A DNA stretch of 64,000 nt from positions 558,001 to 622,000 of the forward strand of contig JAJGBQ010000003.1 of NCBI GenBank assembly GCA_022457065.1. The letters run 5' to 3'. The DNA comes from Curvularia sp. ZM96 (lineage: Eukaryota > Ascomycota > Dothideomycetes > Pleosporales > Pleosporaceae). The notes under the pieces were generated by a model. It had not been told where the DNA came from. It saw nothing but the letters and a program-made list of their open reading frames with translations, and made no database searches. Below are positions 1-11,365 of this stretch, piece by piece. The position numbers and the translations under genes were made by a program. The number at the start of each line of letters is the position of its first letter. Position 1 is the first letter of the stretch.

Positions 1-2292
1 TTGAAAGATGCAGTCATGCGCCAGCGCTCGGAATCGCGTACTGCAAGCCCTAAAGAGGAGCAGACGTAGATGTAGGTCGTAGACGAACGATTGATCAACA
101 AGGGTCGATCCCCCCTGTACATTATACACAAGACTTGCGCATGGCGACGGCGTCTCTCTTTTTGTTTTCTGCTTTGCTTTCGTCTTCTTCTTAGACAGGT
201 GTCGACTGGAGTTTTTTTACCTAGCTCTGGGGTGTGGTTTTGTGTTGGACACTCTGTTTTTTTTTCTGCATTTTGCCAACCTATGTATTCTTCATACTGA
301 CCTTTACCACACAAACACACACATTTCACAAAGCCCAAACTGTTCCCGTTCCGTTCTGTTCTGTTTCGTTTGGTGTTTCTGAACGTGTTTCGAACAGATC
401 TTCATACGTTTGTAAGCAACTTCACTCCCACTGCGCGTTTTTCATTTCTCTCTTTCTTTCTTTTTCTCTCGCTTCTAAAATAAAAGTCTCTTTGATGAGT
501 AAGTGATTTGTTGATTCTTGTATTATGTTAATCCTCATTTTACCTAATCGTAAGTATCTTCGCACTGCGCGCGCCGGATATCCCATCTCTCTCGTTCATC
601 CCGTTGGCCTGTCACCTCCCACACAACGGAATACACTAACACAGTTGCATAAACTCTCCTGTTTCACACGAGCGAGTCAAGATTATCCTTCTTTACTGCA
701 CTTTTTACACCAAGTGGCGTGTTATGCCGTCGCATGGCTCCGCGGCATAAAGCAAACGTCTGACGTGACGGGTATTTTAAGTCAAACAAATACAGTGTCT
801 TACTAGTGCTGGCTGTGAGAAATAATGCATGTCATGGCTTGGATTTTCTGGAATGCTCCAGAGTGTGTTGCGAAAAGAGTAGATGGCGTGGTTTTTTGGA
901 ACTGGAGGCGCTGGGGTGGCGGGTATGAGGATAGGTATGGGTGGGGTGGGTCAAAGTCTTGGGAACGGCAAGTAAAGCTAGAAGGATTGGCGAAACACGC
1001 TTTTCGGCTTGATATACGAGGTGGGAGTATGTAGAATCGTGCAAGATATGTGGGGTTTGGATGAGGAAGTGTTGGATGTAGGGATGATAGCACATAGACG
1101 ATCATGTGGATGAGCGATTAGAGTGTGGTCATAGTATGTGGAATATAGGTAGATCGCGTGCCTGCCTGCCTGCTATATACACGAGGCAAGCGTGTGCTAT
1201 GCGGTATGCACGTAGATCGATCGCTCGTGTTCCAAGGTATATTACCATTTCAGTCATAGTAGGTATCTGTGAAAGGTGGTGACGTGCATGCTAACACCTA
1301 TACTCCTATGTAGCGGCTGCAATAGTCGTCACATTGTTAGAACTTACATTTTTGTATTCTGCTCTGAACTGCTGCTCTCTTTTCTCAATCTTTGCTTCCG
1401 GATCCGCAGTACCCGCTCTTCTCTCGTACGTGCGCTGCGCTACATACGCAAATATGCCGCAGCGGTGAGTCGTTCCCCTTGGCAGCATCACCAACGTCTG
1501 ATTTAAAGTTTCGCCTTACACAAGCTTTACTCTTTTTGCTCAAACAAATAGATGGAAGACTAGAGTGTTTCACGTACATGACTTACTCAATCCTAGATGT
1601 ACTCTGAGCGTGAGGTGATCGAAAACTTTGTCAATGAAAATAGGAAGATGAGGAAAAAAAACTCGGTTGGTGAGATAGAGAAAATGGTCGTATATGACGA
1701 CGAATGACTGAGCGAATTTTCCACCGCCGTTCACTCTAAGGAACAAAATGTGACGAATTCACACATACACGCAGACGCAGACCCACAGTCGTGTGAGATG
1801 GGGAGAGACAAAGTTCTAGAGTTTACCCAAGTATCGGCGCCGTCGCGGCTTTTCTTTTCTATCTGTCTCTTGGGCCCCAAGAATAGACATGATTGGCGTG
1901 CTGAGCGGAGGCGTACGGTGGAAACAGCAGTTCTAACACTGCACGTATGTGTGTGTTTAGCTGGCGGAAGCAGCAATGTATGCGAATCCTCCTTCAGCCT
2001 TTTCTTGGTATATATGTTGAAGTCATAACCCGCTAGCGGAGTGACAGATGTCATGGTTTATTTTAATCAGCTTTCATTCTTGATTGTTATTTTGTCCGAG
2101 AGAGACACGCGTTTGTTTCTGCACGCAAGGTACATGGTGTAAGGTGGTTATTCGCCTGTAAGCGCTTGTATAGTGGTAGGAGAACAGTCTCCTGCTCGGC
2201 AAGATACTGCCATCCATATTACACCTCTGTTTCTAATCCTGTGCAGGTAGCCTGGTTGGGGAAAACGAAGACTATAGATATACTTTTCTTAA
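1..2292. other. Intergenic stretch, no gene recognised
   Basis: I find no reading frame with recognisable protein character or splice structure on either strand. The left part has pyrimidine-rich runs (for example about 440-480) of the kind common in fungal promoters and leaders; the part around 890-1100 is purine-rich on the + strand. It may hold the 5' flank of the gene at 2293 and the flank of a gene left of the window. Confidence 0.5.
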
Positions 2293-3613
2293 ATGCTAGC
2301 ATACTACGGCAGAAGAAACGATATGCCAGGCACGTATCTAAATCCCAACGGCAAGGGCTCAAGCGGCATCCTTCCTCCGCTCGAAGTAGTAGCGCAATGG
2401 CCAAAGCCAAACTACGACGACCCGGTCACACGGCCAAAGATTGTAGTGCCGCTGGTGTGTATACTAGGTACAGTCATGATTGCTATTGTTGGAGCGAGGA
2501 TGTGGGCGAGATTCGTCATACAGAAGAACGGAAAGATGGATGATTGGTTTATGCTGCTTGCAATGGTAAGAAGCGCGATAAAAAAGAGCTCCCATTCTGC
2601 CTCCTGGCAATCCGATACACCCATTCATAACTAACACATAGACATGACCAGATTCCTGCCACTGGATTTACAATCGTCGTAGTCCTCGGTACGTAACCCT
2701 ATTCAACACCCTGGTGAGAGACAAGCACCAGTTCCCCGGCCTGCCCTAACCTCTCCCTATCTAACACCACCCAGCCATCGATGTCTACAACTTCGACCGC
2801 CACATCTGGGACGTCCCACCCGCCTACTATGCACTCCAACGCAAAATCGTCTTTCTCGTCTACCTCCTCTACGTCCTGACCTCGTCCCTCATAAAAATCT
2901 CCGTCTTACTCTTCTACCGCCGTCTCGACGCATGCAGCATATCTCGTTCTTTCCGGCTTGCCACGCACCTCAGCATCCTCTTCATCTTGCTCTTCCTTGC
3001 TGCTTTCACAATCGTGCTCTGCACCGGATGCTACCCGCTCGAGGCGTTCTGGAACCAGTTCGATGTACGGTTGCAGCTGGAGGGGTATGTGTATACGTGT
3101 TGGTATGATGAGCAGGCGGATATTATGGCCGCAACGGTCATAAGTGCGGTGCAAGATGCGGTTACTGCAGGCTTGCCTACGCTGCTTTATTGGGGGTTGA
3201 GGATCCCGAGACGGCAGAAAGTTGCGCTTACGGCGGTGTTCGCGGCGTCGTATATAGTGGTGATTGTGTGTATGACGAGGGTGTACGTTATGTGGGAGAT
3301 TTTCAATAATCCATTGTATGATGGGTCGTGGACAACCTGGCCCGCGCTTCTGCTGGTTATTCTAGAGGTGTATCTGGGGGCGATATTGGCGTCCATTCCG
3401 GCGTTGAAGGTGTTTGCGAGACATTACTTTGAAGGGAGTAGTGTTGGAAGTGGCAAGGATGGTGGTGCTAAGCAGCGTGCTGGGTTTCGACGGCCGAGTG
3501 ATGTGTCGGAGTTGTCGGTGCTGTCGAGGACACTGCGTGGGGATGAGGAAGGCGATTTGGCACTGCTGGATATGAAGAAGAGTGGGACGAGGGATGAGGG
3601 TGTGCCATTTTGA
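2293..3613 (+). CDS. PTH11-like seven-transmembrane (rhodopsin-like) integral membrane protein
   Basis: Three exons: 2293-2565, 2652-2688 and 2775-3613, giving 382 residues. Introns 2566-2651 and 2689-2774 are GT-AG and keep phase. The fungal rhodopsin-like family signature is visible: a first membrane helix, then KMDDWFMLLAM at the end of exon 1, followed by further hydrophobic helices (VFLVYLLYVLTSSLIKISVLL style), a CYP/WY-containing outer loop and a cytoplasmic Ser-rich tail. In this family (IPR049326-type, PTH11-related but here without a CFEM domain) members are plasma-membrane proteins thought to act as G-protein-coupled-like sensors of surface or nutrient cues; the ligand cannot be told. 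A second in-frame Met at 2323 is an equally good start. Exon 2 is only 37 nt. Confidence 0.85.
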
Positions 3614-3813
3614 GAAGAATAGAAATGTTGTTTTACTGCTGATGCTGCGTTGCTTGTAGTGACATGAACATTCGTAGACGAAAAAGCCGCTCAGTAGAGT
3701 CTAAGAAAAAGACGTTATCATGAGAAGTCTCAGCGAAAGCGTGAAATAAAAACACATGCCATGTCCCAAGTATTCCAGAAAAAGATGGGTATCATAAAAT
3801 CTACAACACACTA

Positions 3814-6026
3814 CTACAATTTGCTCTCGCGCACATTCCGCGGCTCCTCCTCTACAGGCAATGCACCACTCATGAAATTCAGCGCGCCTTCTTCCCTGCC
3901 GAAAAGCACCCTGTCCCTGCCGCCCATAGTCGTCCACCAATTGACAGCGATGCTGCTGCGTTCAGGGTCCATTTCTCCGCTGACCAGCACCTCCCAGAAG
4001 CGCCTCTTGACATTCTCGCGCATCTCGTCGTCGTGGATCTGGTTCAGGAGCTCGGCGCACAAGGGAAGCCATTCTTCTAACAATAGAATGGGGAGAAAGG
4101 GTAGAGCATCGAGAAGAGTCAATGCAAGTACAGCTTGTTCGGAGAGTGCGGGTGGTGGGGCATCTGAGCCTTGAAGCGCAAGGGCGACTGAGTCGAGGGG
4201 AAGAGGTTGCGTGGGAGCATTGAGGGCTCGGTGGTAAACGATTTCGAGTAGGGTAGCGGGAAGATCCGGGTGTGTTGCTGACAGTGGGGAAGGGGGTGCC
4301 GTGACGCGCATGAGTGTTTTGAATGCGAGACGGAACTGGCGGGGCGTCAGGTTGTGAGGGAAGACGCCGAACAAAGCGTCAATGTAGAAAGGGAGGTGCT
4401 TTGCTGTAATTTCTGCGGATTGGGGAGCAGAGAGTACGGCTAGCATCACGCTGTGCGCGGCCTCGAATATAGGCAGCATATGGCGATTCTCTCCCGCTGC
4501 AAGGTAGGGCACAGCTGATGCTACGAGCAGATCTTCGTTGGTGGCTGGTGAGAGTACTAGGGTGAAGTGCTCTGATGTGTTGAGGAAGTAGAGATCTAGG
4601 ATACGGTCGAGAGGGTGGCTTGGGATCTGGCCAAGATGCTGGGAGGCAATGGTTTTGAGAAATTTGTCGGCGTGATTAGGGTAGGCAGCAAGAATGTCGA
4701 TAGCCGTGAGGTAGACAAACGTGTGCTGGGAGAATGAGGCAGGACCTAGCCTCGATGTGATAAAGTAGAGATGGCGCAGTGTCTGCAAGGCCTGGGCTGC
4801 AAGCAGCGGTGCAACAGCATCCGCAGCAAGTGCCCTGTCAGCCAGTGTTCGTGTAAAGACACCGCGCAGAATGATAGTCGTCGCAAACAAGGCAGCTTTG
4901 AGAAGATTCCACAACTGTGGTGTAGTCTTGTGAATAGCTTCGTCTTCTAGGTTGGCTGCTTCATCGGCAGGTTCAATGGCAGAGAACTTGTTCTGCCGCC
5001 ACTGCGTTGTGAGAGCACGGGCGAAACTCGCAAGATCGTCCATCATGGTCTGAATGATCCAAGGGTTCTTGACGTGCTCGACCGCATGCGCAATCAAGCG
5101 CGAAAGAGGACCCATTGAAGCTACGAGCGGTCTATTCATGATGACTTCGACTTGTCTGTAAGAGCTCGAATGCGCCTGTATTTGGTCAGCGCAAGATTAT
5201 TCACGTCACTTGCTGTACACTTACACTCCAGTCCAGTTTCCCTGACTTTGTTTTCCTCACATCCAGATCCAAGCCCCCAAGGAAGTAGGCCGATTGGAAG
5301 CCTTCGTTGGAATAGAATGCCGTTCCAATGAGCACAGGCAGCAGCAGGTCATAGTTAATCTGCATTCTTTCCAAGTCACCGATACAGCCAAAAGCATGGT
5401 TGAGCACCAGTGTTATCGTGTGCCCTCCTAATCCGTCGGCCTCGGAGCGTTCCCTGACTTCGACCAGCGCCAGATTGGTTGCTCGAACAAGTGCACCTTC
5501 TACTCTCTTTCTCATGGCGGCCGCCCAGTACAGATCCATACCCTGCTCTTCCAGACTGCCAATGCCAATCAGCAGCCCCCCTAGCACGACCAGGTGCCTC
5601 CATCGTCGACTGCGGTCATCTGCGCCCGCGACCACAGCGCGCACCCACTCATCGAGCGATAGTCCTCCTCCTGTTGGAATTTGACCGGGCGCGGGCTTTG
5701 GCGCCTTGTTGAAGCGCACGTCGTTATGGTGGTTGATGATTGTTGTGATTGCCGAGTGGAAGACGGAGAGCATGCGCAGGGGCGTCCGGACGCCGTCGGG
5801 ACGGTCCCATAGTGCTGGGGCTGTCAGGAGATGCGAGGTCAGAAGACTGAGATTGTGCGGATTGCCGAGTGTAGTGAGCAGTGAAGAGGCAGTTCCCAGA
5901 AGGCTGTAATTGTCAGTCGGCGCGGTGTTTGTCATGGACTCGAGATGCATACCGCGGCGTGTCTTGTTGATCCGTGTATGTCTGCAGCGAGCGCAGCAGC
6001 GTCGACAAGAGGCGATCGACGGGCAT
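3814..6026 (-). CDS. PEX8: Peroxisomal biogenesis factor 8 (peroxin Pex8)
   Basis: Three exons on the minus strand: 6026-5953, 5903-5225 and 5175-3814, total 704 residues, the usual size of filamentous-fungal Pex8. Introns of 49 nt (5904-5952 and 5176-5224) have GTATGC and GTAAGT donors and preserve phase. The protein is alpha-helical, starts MPVDRLLSTLLRSLQTY and ends in Ser-Lys-Leu, a perfect peroxisomal targeting signal type 1. Pex8 sits on the matrix face of the peroxisomal membrane and links the docking and RING subcomplexes of the matrix-protein importer. The identification rests on remembered family character plus the SKL terminus. The Met at 6026 is chosen because the protein then begins with the family's usual N-terminus; an in-frame Met at 6119 would add 31 residues. 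Head to head with the TMEM170-like gene at 6430. Confidence 0.8.
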
Positions 6027-6429
6027 GTTGAAGTCGAGTAGCCCGTAAAAGGCTACGGCCACTGGCGCATTCGCGGCTCTGTCGGGCTTTGGGGTGAGAT
6101 GCGATGCGATGCGATGCAAGGACGTCGGGTCGGGTGTTGACTGTCTGTCGCGTCGAGCCGAGGTTGCGAGCTCGGACGCTAGCCGTCGTCGACATTCACT
6201 GGCAGATCGACGTCACGAGCGTTGAGCTCTCAACCATAAAACAAACATCCCAGCCAATCACGTGCCGTCATACGACTCCGACACCCTACTCCCAGATAGC
6301 GAAGCACACCATGTCGCCTTGATGAGGTGCGTCTCGACGTGAACCCCTACCCAACGTTTACTAGTTTTCCTGCATCTAGCCCCTGGCCTGCATCCTGACA
6401 TGACTGCTTCGTGAACCTGTTCCCTCGAC
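6027..6429. promoter_or_regulatory. Shared divergent promoter of PEX8 and the TMEM170-like gene
   Basis: About 400 bp between two divergent start codons. It includes a fourfold GATGC tandem repeat at 6098-6117. No clear TATA box is seen on either side. Confidence 0.4.
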
Positions 6430-6933
6430 ATGATAGTTAACGAGATATTCCCCAGCTTCATCCAACGCGTAGACTCGGCCGTTCCGCTGGGCTATACCAC
6501 CCCTCCCTTCCCCTCGCTCTACTGGCCGCTTCCGCCGCGCAAGAACGCATCCTTCTACCTCTACCGTCCCGATGACATCCTGCGCTTCACAGTCTACTGG
6601 ACGGTACTTCTAGTCTGTGGCATACACTTGATTACTGCACTGTGGGCGTGCGGCGTGCAATGGCGCAACTGGAAACTCATATGGATTGCCTTGCCCGTTT
6701 TCACCATCGTGGGAGGCATTGAGGCGCTCGTCTCTGGCGCCATTGTGGGTGGACTGTGAGAAGAATGACTCTAAAGAACGAGAAAAGAGCGCGCGTGCTG
6801 ACTAGAGTTTAGTCTCGGAGGCGTATACCAAGCAGGGTACTTTGAAATGTCGACATGGATACCGTTTGTTTGGGCCGTCATTAACACCCTGGTCCTCATC
6901 CTGTCTTCCTTTGCCATCTACGGTGGCCTCTGA
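6430..6933 (+). CDS. TMEM170-like small integral membrane protein
   Basis: Two exons, 6430-6755 and 6813-6933, joined in phase across a 57-nt intron with GTGAGA donor and TTTAG acceptor; 148 residues, matching the roughly 140-residue TMEM170 family. Three hydrophobic helices are visible: one near residues 55-75, one near 85-108 and one at the C-terminus after the conserved-looking VYQAGYFEMSTWIPFVWA stretch. TMEM170 proteins in animals shape the endoplasmic reticulum and nuclear envelope; the fungal role is not established. The family call is from pattern memory, not a search; a generic fungal integral membrane protein is the alternative. Confidence 0.65.
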
Positions 6934-7776
6934 AGCGCAAACATATTGCATGTTTAGAAACGCGCTCCTGCAATTCAAATTTGCTAGCTCATAGCACCAG
7001 TTCAGGCATGTGACAACTGTCTGGGCCCAAAGTTGTTTGAAAAGCGGGAACAACCTGGTTGCAACACCCTAGGAGCATCTCCGTCATTGCTTAGCTATGA
7101 ACCTAAGCCAGCATTCGAAAAAGCCCTCGGAGCTTCTCTACAATTCCAGATTCCCACGTGGAACCTAAGCTGGTTGCGGGAATACAAGACCCGGAGGAAG
7201 AGTGTTCTAATAGACTCAACTACCCCTAGCACCTGCGAGGACAGCCTTGACGTTCGGAGGAAGAGGAAGGCTGCACAAATCTGAGCTGAATAGGAAATGG
7301 CCATATATGGGATCCATTGTAATAATGTGTATTTGAACGCGGACCCGAGAGGAAACTCCATAGAGGAAAGAGGCCAAGTTAAGTACTCTTCAACTCATGC
7401 GACGTATCCTTTCCAAATTTTAAAACTGGCCATTGTATCATTTCGATTCCCCTCAAATAGACTTGCTATCATGTGATATACACCTGCCAGACTCTGATAC
7501 TGAATATGCCACCAATGCTTTGCATACCGATCCACTCTCTCAAACTAAAACGCTATAAGTCAATAAACTACCTCTTCCACGCCCAGTAAAATCGGAGAAT
7601 CAACACGAGCTCACCTACGCTGTCAACACAGTAGAAAACAACTGTGACAACTACAGCTAATCTTAAAGTAGAGTCCTAAGGTAATTACTCAAAAGTGATA
7701 GTGTTACTAAAACGCAGGGTGGTTTTGTAGGCCGCAATTTTCCGGTTTTACCAAGTGTGGGAGAGACTACCGCTTC
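6934..7776. other. Intergenic, no gene recognised
   Basis: Tail-to-tail gap between the TMEM170-like gene and the RING gene. A plus-strand frame at 7033-7284 is open but short, lysine-rich and without recognisable features; I regard it as chance. Confidence 0.5.
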
Positions 7777-9453
7777 TCATCCCGTGTGAATCTTAAACCT
7801 CTGCTTCACCTGCTTCCTACACATAGGGCACTTGGTCGGACGCAGCGGTATATGGCCGTGTCGAATCGGCACCACGACGTCCGCGCACCATTGACACATG
7901 ACCATGTGACCGCACGGTAGCACAGCAATGTCAGCCACCTGCTGATAGCACACCTGGCACGCCAGTACTTTTGTCATTTCCTCTTCCGTCTTTGGCGCCG
8001 GCCGGTCAGGCTGATTATCCAGCGAAACGAGCGGCGGTGACGGCGGGCGAGCAGCCCGTATACGAGCAAGTTCTTGCTCAAAGTCGATACGCATATTGTG
8101 CATTTCGGCCATTGTCTGAGTGCCTCCTCCCGGCAGAATAGGGAACTGAGGGCGCACCTGCGACCAGAAACCTGCTGTTGCGGGGGTCCTGGAGCTGGAT
8201 TCGCCACTGGGATTTGCAAAGAGGGCGCGAATACGAGCCTCTTCTTGCACTTGGCTCTGGCGATGCTCTAGCACGAGCCTCCGCGCTGCTTCCCTGCCTT
8301 CGGCACCGCCGTTCTCGAAAAAGGTCATGCGCTCTGGTGACACGCTGACTTGGCCGCTGGTGCGCAGCCAGCGGATTTCGGTTATGGCAGCGTCTTCGCT
8401 CTCCTCACCACCCTCGTTGCTTCGCCTCGGTTCATAGCTCCATACCTCAGTCGGTGGCTCCAGGCTCTCCGACATGGATTGTGATTCCCGCATCACGCCC
8501 CAAAGCAACTGCTCCTCGATTTCGCGTCGATCTTGTGGTGACAAGCCGTTGAGCTGAGGAGCAACCTGTGTTCCCTCCGCTCGTCGTTGTTCGGCTTGGC
8601 GATGGCGGTCGTATGCTCGCGTGTACATTTGTGTAAGTGGTGACTCGTAATCATCCCGCTCCAAATCCTCGCGGGAGCCAAAGACGCGAGCAAATCGTTC
8701 TCTTGCGCGTTGTAGTTGTGCTTCTCTCCGCGTCATTGGTCGCGGCGGTTCCGAGGGATCTTGCTGTATCTGAGGAGTCACCAGTGGTTCTGACTCTGCA
8801 GGAACCGCTGAGTTTGCATTCGGAGTCTCTTCAGCCTCCCGAAGCAGGTCGTCCAATGCATCCTCTAAACTCTCGTGCGGCTGCTCTGGTCGCTCTTCCT
8901 CTGATGTCAATCTTCTCCTCCTGAACCGATTCTCTGGTCTTGATGCATTATTCTCTACGCCAGCGCGTAGCTGATCTAACGTCCGCGGCAGGAAGCCAGG
9001 ACTGACTTCGCTGAATGGTTCCCCTAGCACAGCTATGCGTTGCTCCGTGCCGTCGGGAAGCTTCGCAATCCGATATCCCTGGTGAAACTCAAACCATCGC
9101 TCCAGGAACTCGGTCTGATCTGGTACCTCTGGTATGCGCGTTTGCGAAATCTCAAGTGGCGGATCGGTGGCAGCGAGCCGATTGCTCCAGAACTCTAGAG
9201 GGGTGTCAGCTCACTATCGATCCCGCAATACCATGTCGACATTCTAACCTTTACAGAACCAGCAGTAGCCTTGCCACCTAGTGCCACGATTTACGAAACC
9301 GACTCCGTCAATGTATACCCGGTACGTGCGCGAATGCACTCTTTCGTCGGCACAGGCACAGCAATTCGGTGTCGAAGTCAGTCTGCAGCTGGTGGCGAGC
9401 TTGTGCGGGCAGTGAGTGTCGAGGCGTGGACAGTCCGCAGTCAAGGTGCCCAT
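7777..9453 (-). CDS. RING-type (C3HC4) zinc-finger protein, probable E3 ubiquitin ligase
   Basis: Two exons, 9453-9249 and 9194-7777, joined in phase across a 54-nt intron; 540 residues. The C-terminal 60 residues hold a complete C3HC4 RING: CQVC, then LPCGHMVMCQWC (C-x-H-x3-C-x2-C), then CPMC. This position, at the very C-terminus after a long, charged, Arg/Glu-rich and likely disordered middle, resembles MUL1/IAP-type RINGs. The N-terminal exon carries its own Cys pairs (CxC near residue 33 and YCWFC near residue 65, flanking an aromatic-rich segment) that could bind another zinc. RING domains recruit E2 enzymes for ubiquitin transfer; the substrate is unknown. The start is the first Met of the only frame that continues into the acceptor. 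Divergent from the Nudix gene. Confidence 0.85.
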
Positions 9454-9881
9454 GGTGAAACTGGATGAGGGCGTCGAAAGGTGCTATGCAATCTGCGGAG
9501 GCGAATCAATGCAGTGTATGTGACACAACGGCAAGGCAAAAGCGGGTGGTTTGGGAGCGGCTCGAGGATAACTTCTGTGTGACGTCTGGCGGGTGGCGGT
9601 CGCGCAGTTGGAGACGGCCCGGCTGTTTGCCCTTGCCCATGGTTGCCCTGCATGAGTTCTGGCGGGGCGCCGCGTGGGTTAGTGGGGGGAAGTGGAGCGT
9701 GCCCTGGCTCCGCAATCCCTACCACCGCCAAATAGGCTTCAACGGCCCGTTACGGCACGCAAGCCTGATAATCTGCACTTCATCAGCAACGTCTTCAGTG
9801 TCACGTGGATTGAGATACAAAGAAATCTCTTGGATCTTTCATTATTACCCAGTCATCCCAGTTGAACACAAACCTTTCACG
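9454..9881. promoter_or_regulatory. Shared divergent promoter, RING gene and Nudix gene
   Basis: A gap of 428 bp between divergent starts. Open frames crossing it on both strands lack protein character. I see no strong core promoter motif. Confidence 0.35.
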
Positions 9882-11038
9882 ATGCGTATACAGATTCACA
9901 ACCCCAATACAAAACCCCCAACCAGGCCACCCTATGCACTAACCCTCGAAGAATTCAGCGGCAGGATCTTCGACCCCCCAGTCCCAGTCTATCTCCCATG
10001 GAATCTCACCGCCCAAGAATTCTCGCAGCTCCTTGACAGCCCTAGCGACAAGCCAGCCTTCAAGTTCCCCGCACTACGAAACTGGCTGTCAGGCCTTCTC
10101 AAAACCCTGGACGCGCAGCAAGATGAAGCGCATCCGTTTCACAAGAAGCCGTACCGACTTGAAGAACTGACAGTCGAGTCTGTAGACTGGTTTGATAAGA
10201 ACAGTTATACTCGCCTGGGATACATGAAGATTCAATCCGAGATTCGAAACGGGCCGGGCGACAACGAATGGATTCCAGGAGCTGCGTTTCTCCGTGGCGG
10301 AAGCGTAGCTATCCTTGTATGTTGATCATCCTTCTGTATCCAGTCTTTATCCCCTCCGCTAGGGCGCCGTAAATCTCAAACAATAACACTTACTCGTTCA
10401 CCCAAGGCCATTGTGCAACCAACGGATGCTTCAGGTGAAACCGAAAAGCAAGTCATTTTGGCAGTTCAGCCGCGACTAGCAGTCTCCAGTCTGGCTTTTA
10501 CTGAGATCCCGGCTGGCATGCTAGACGACTCGGGCTGTTTCACAGGAACAGCAGCAAGGGAGCTGAAGGAAGAAGCGCATCTCGAAGTCAACCAGAGCGA
10601 CCTGTTGGATCTGTCTGAGCTTGCCTTGTCACAAGGACGGAATAATGATTTACTAGCAACCGAGCAACTCCGTACAGCAATGTACCCCAGCCCTGGTAAG
10701 ACTCCGCTCTGCCCATCTCATTAGGAAAACGAACAAAAAGCCGTATGCTAACGACGCGTTCTCTGCTGCAAAAAGGCGGCTGCGACGAGTTCATGAAACT
10801 CTACTTGTACCAGAAGCGTCTGTCGCGCTCGCACATGAATTGGCTAAAAGACAGAGCGACGGGGCTTGAGCATGAAGGCGAGAGGATACGACTGAAGCTG
10901 GTTCCGTTGGATGCGCTGTGGATAGAGGCTGCGCGCGATGGCAAGGCTCTTGCGGCACTGGCGCTTTATGAAAACCTGAAAAGAGATGGTAGGATACCTG
11001 ATATGCCTGACGAGCCGGCTGAGGAACCGAGGATGTAG
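9882..11038 (+). CDS. Nudix hydrolase, ADP-sugar diphosphatase-like (NUDX14 type)
   Basis: Three exons: 9882-10316, 10407-10695 and 10776-11038, phases 0 and 1, giving 328 residues. The Nudix box lies at about residues 182-204: IPAGMLDD, then TAARELKEEAHL, keeping the Mg-binding R-E-x2-E-E core; the box Gly after the glutamates is replaced by His. A GGCDE element follows at the exon 2-3 junction. The order of motifs (N-terminal FPALRNWL region, PAGMLDD, GGCDEFM, VPLDALW) matches plant ADP-sugar diphosphatase NUDX14 rather than short MutT proteins. Such enzymes split nucleotide sugars into a sugar phosphate and a nucleoside monophosphate; the true substrate here is inferred. Start chosen as the Met just before the conserved N-terminal domain; an open frame extends upstream but is promoter. 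Confidence 0.85.
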
Positions 11039-11284
11039 TCGTGTGGGTTAAAGGTGAATGTTGGATATGCTGCGCCTGGAAACCCTATTTTGGTTGGTCT
11101 GAAAACAGGCATGGCTATAGAGCATATTTATCGGGTGTTCTGTAGAAGCTCTAACTTTAGATGCTCTTGAAAATCGATATTTGTGGAAGAGCAACTGACT
11201 GTAGTGCTGTTATTTGACAGTGAACAATATGGAGCGAATATACAAAACAACCACGCCAGAAGTGTGATATAAGCATTCTAAGTA

Positions 11285-11329
11285 ACGTGCCCCACCAGTC
11301 ACCGGCCGACACCAGTCACCGGCCACCCC
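11285..11329. repeat. Left terminal inverted repeat of the pogo element
   Basis: 45 bp, identical to the reverse complement of 13068-13112; contains the doubled 14-mer that could be the transposase binding site. Confidence 0.95.
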
Positions 11330-11365
11330 ACCCAACCTGACCCGACGCTCTACACAACCACCACA

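Noticed and set aside
2161..2215. tRNA-like segment (ATAGTGGTAGGAGAAC)
   Set aside because: Looks like a D-arm but there is no GGTTCGAATCC-type T-arm or acceptor pairing at the right distance.
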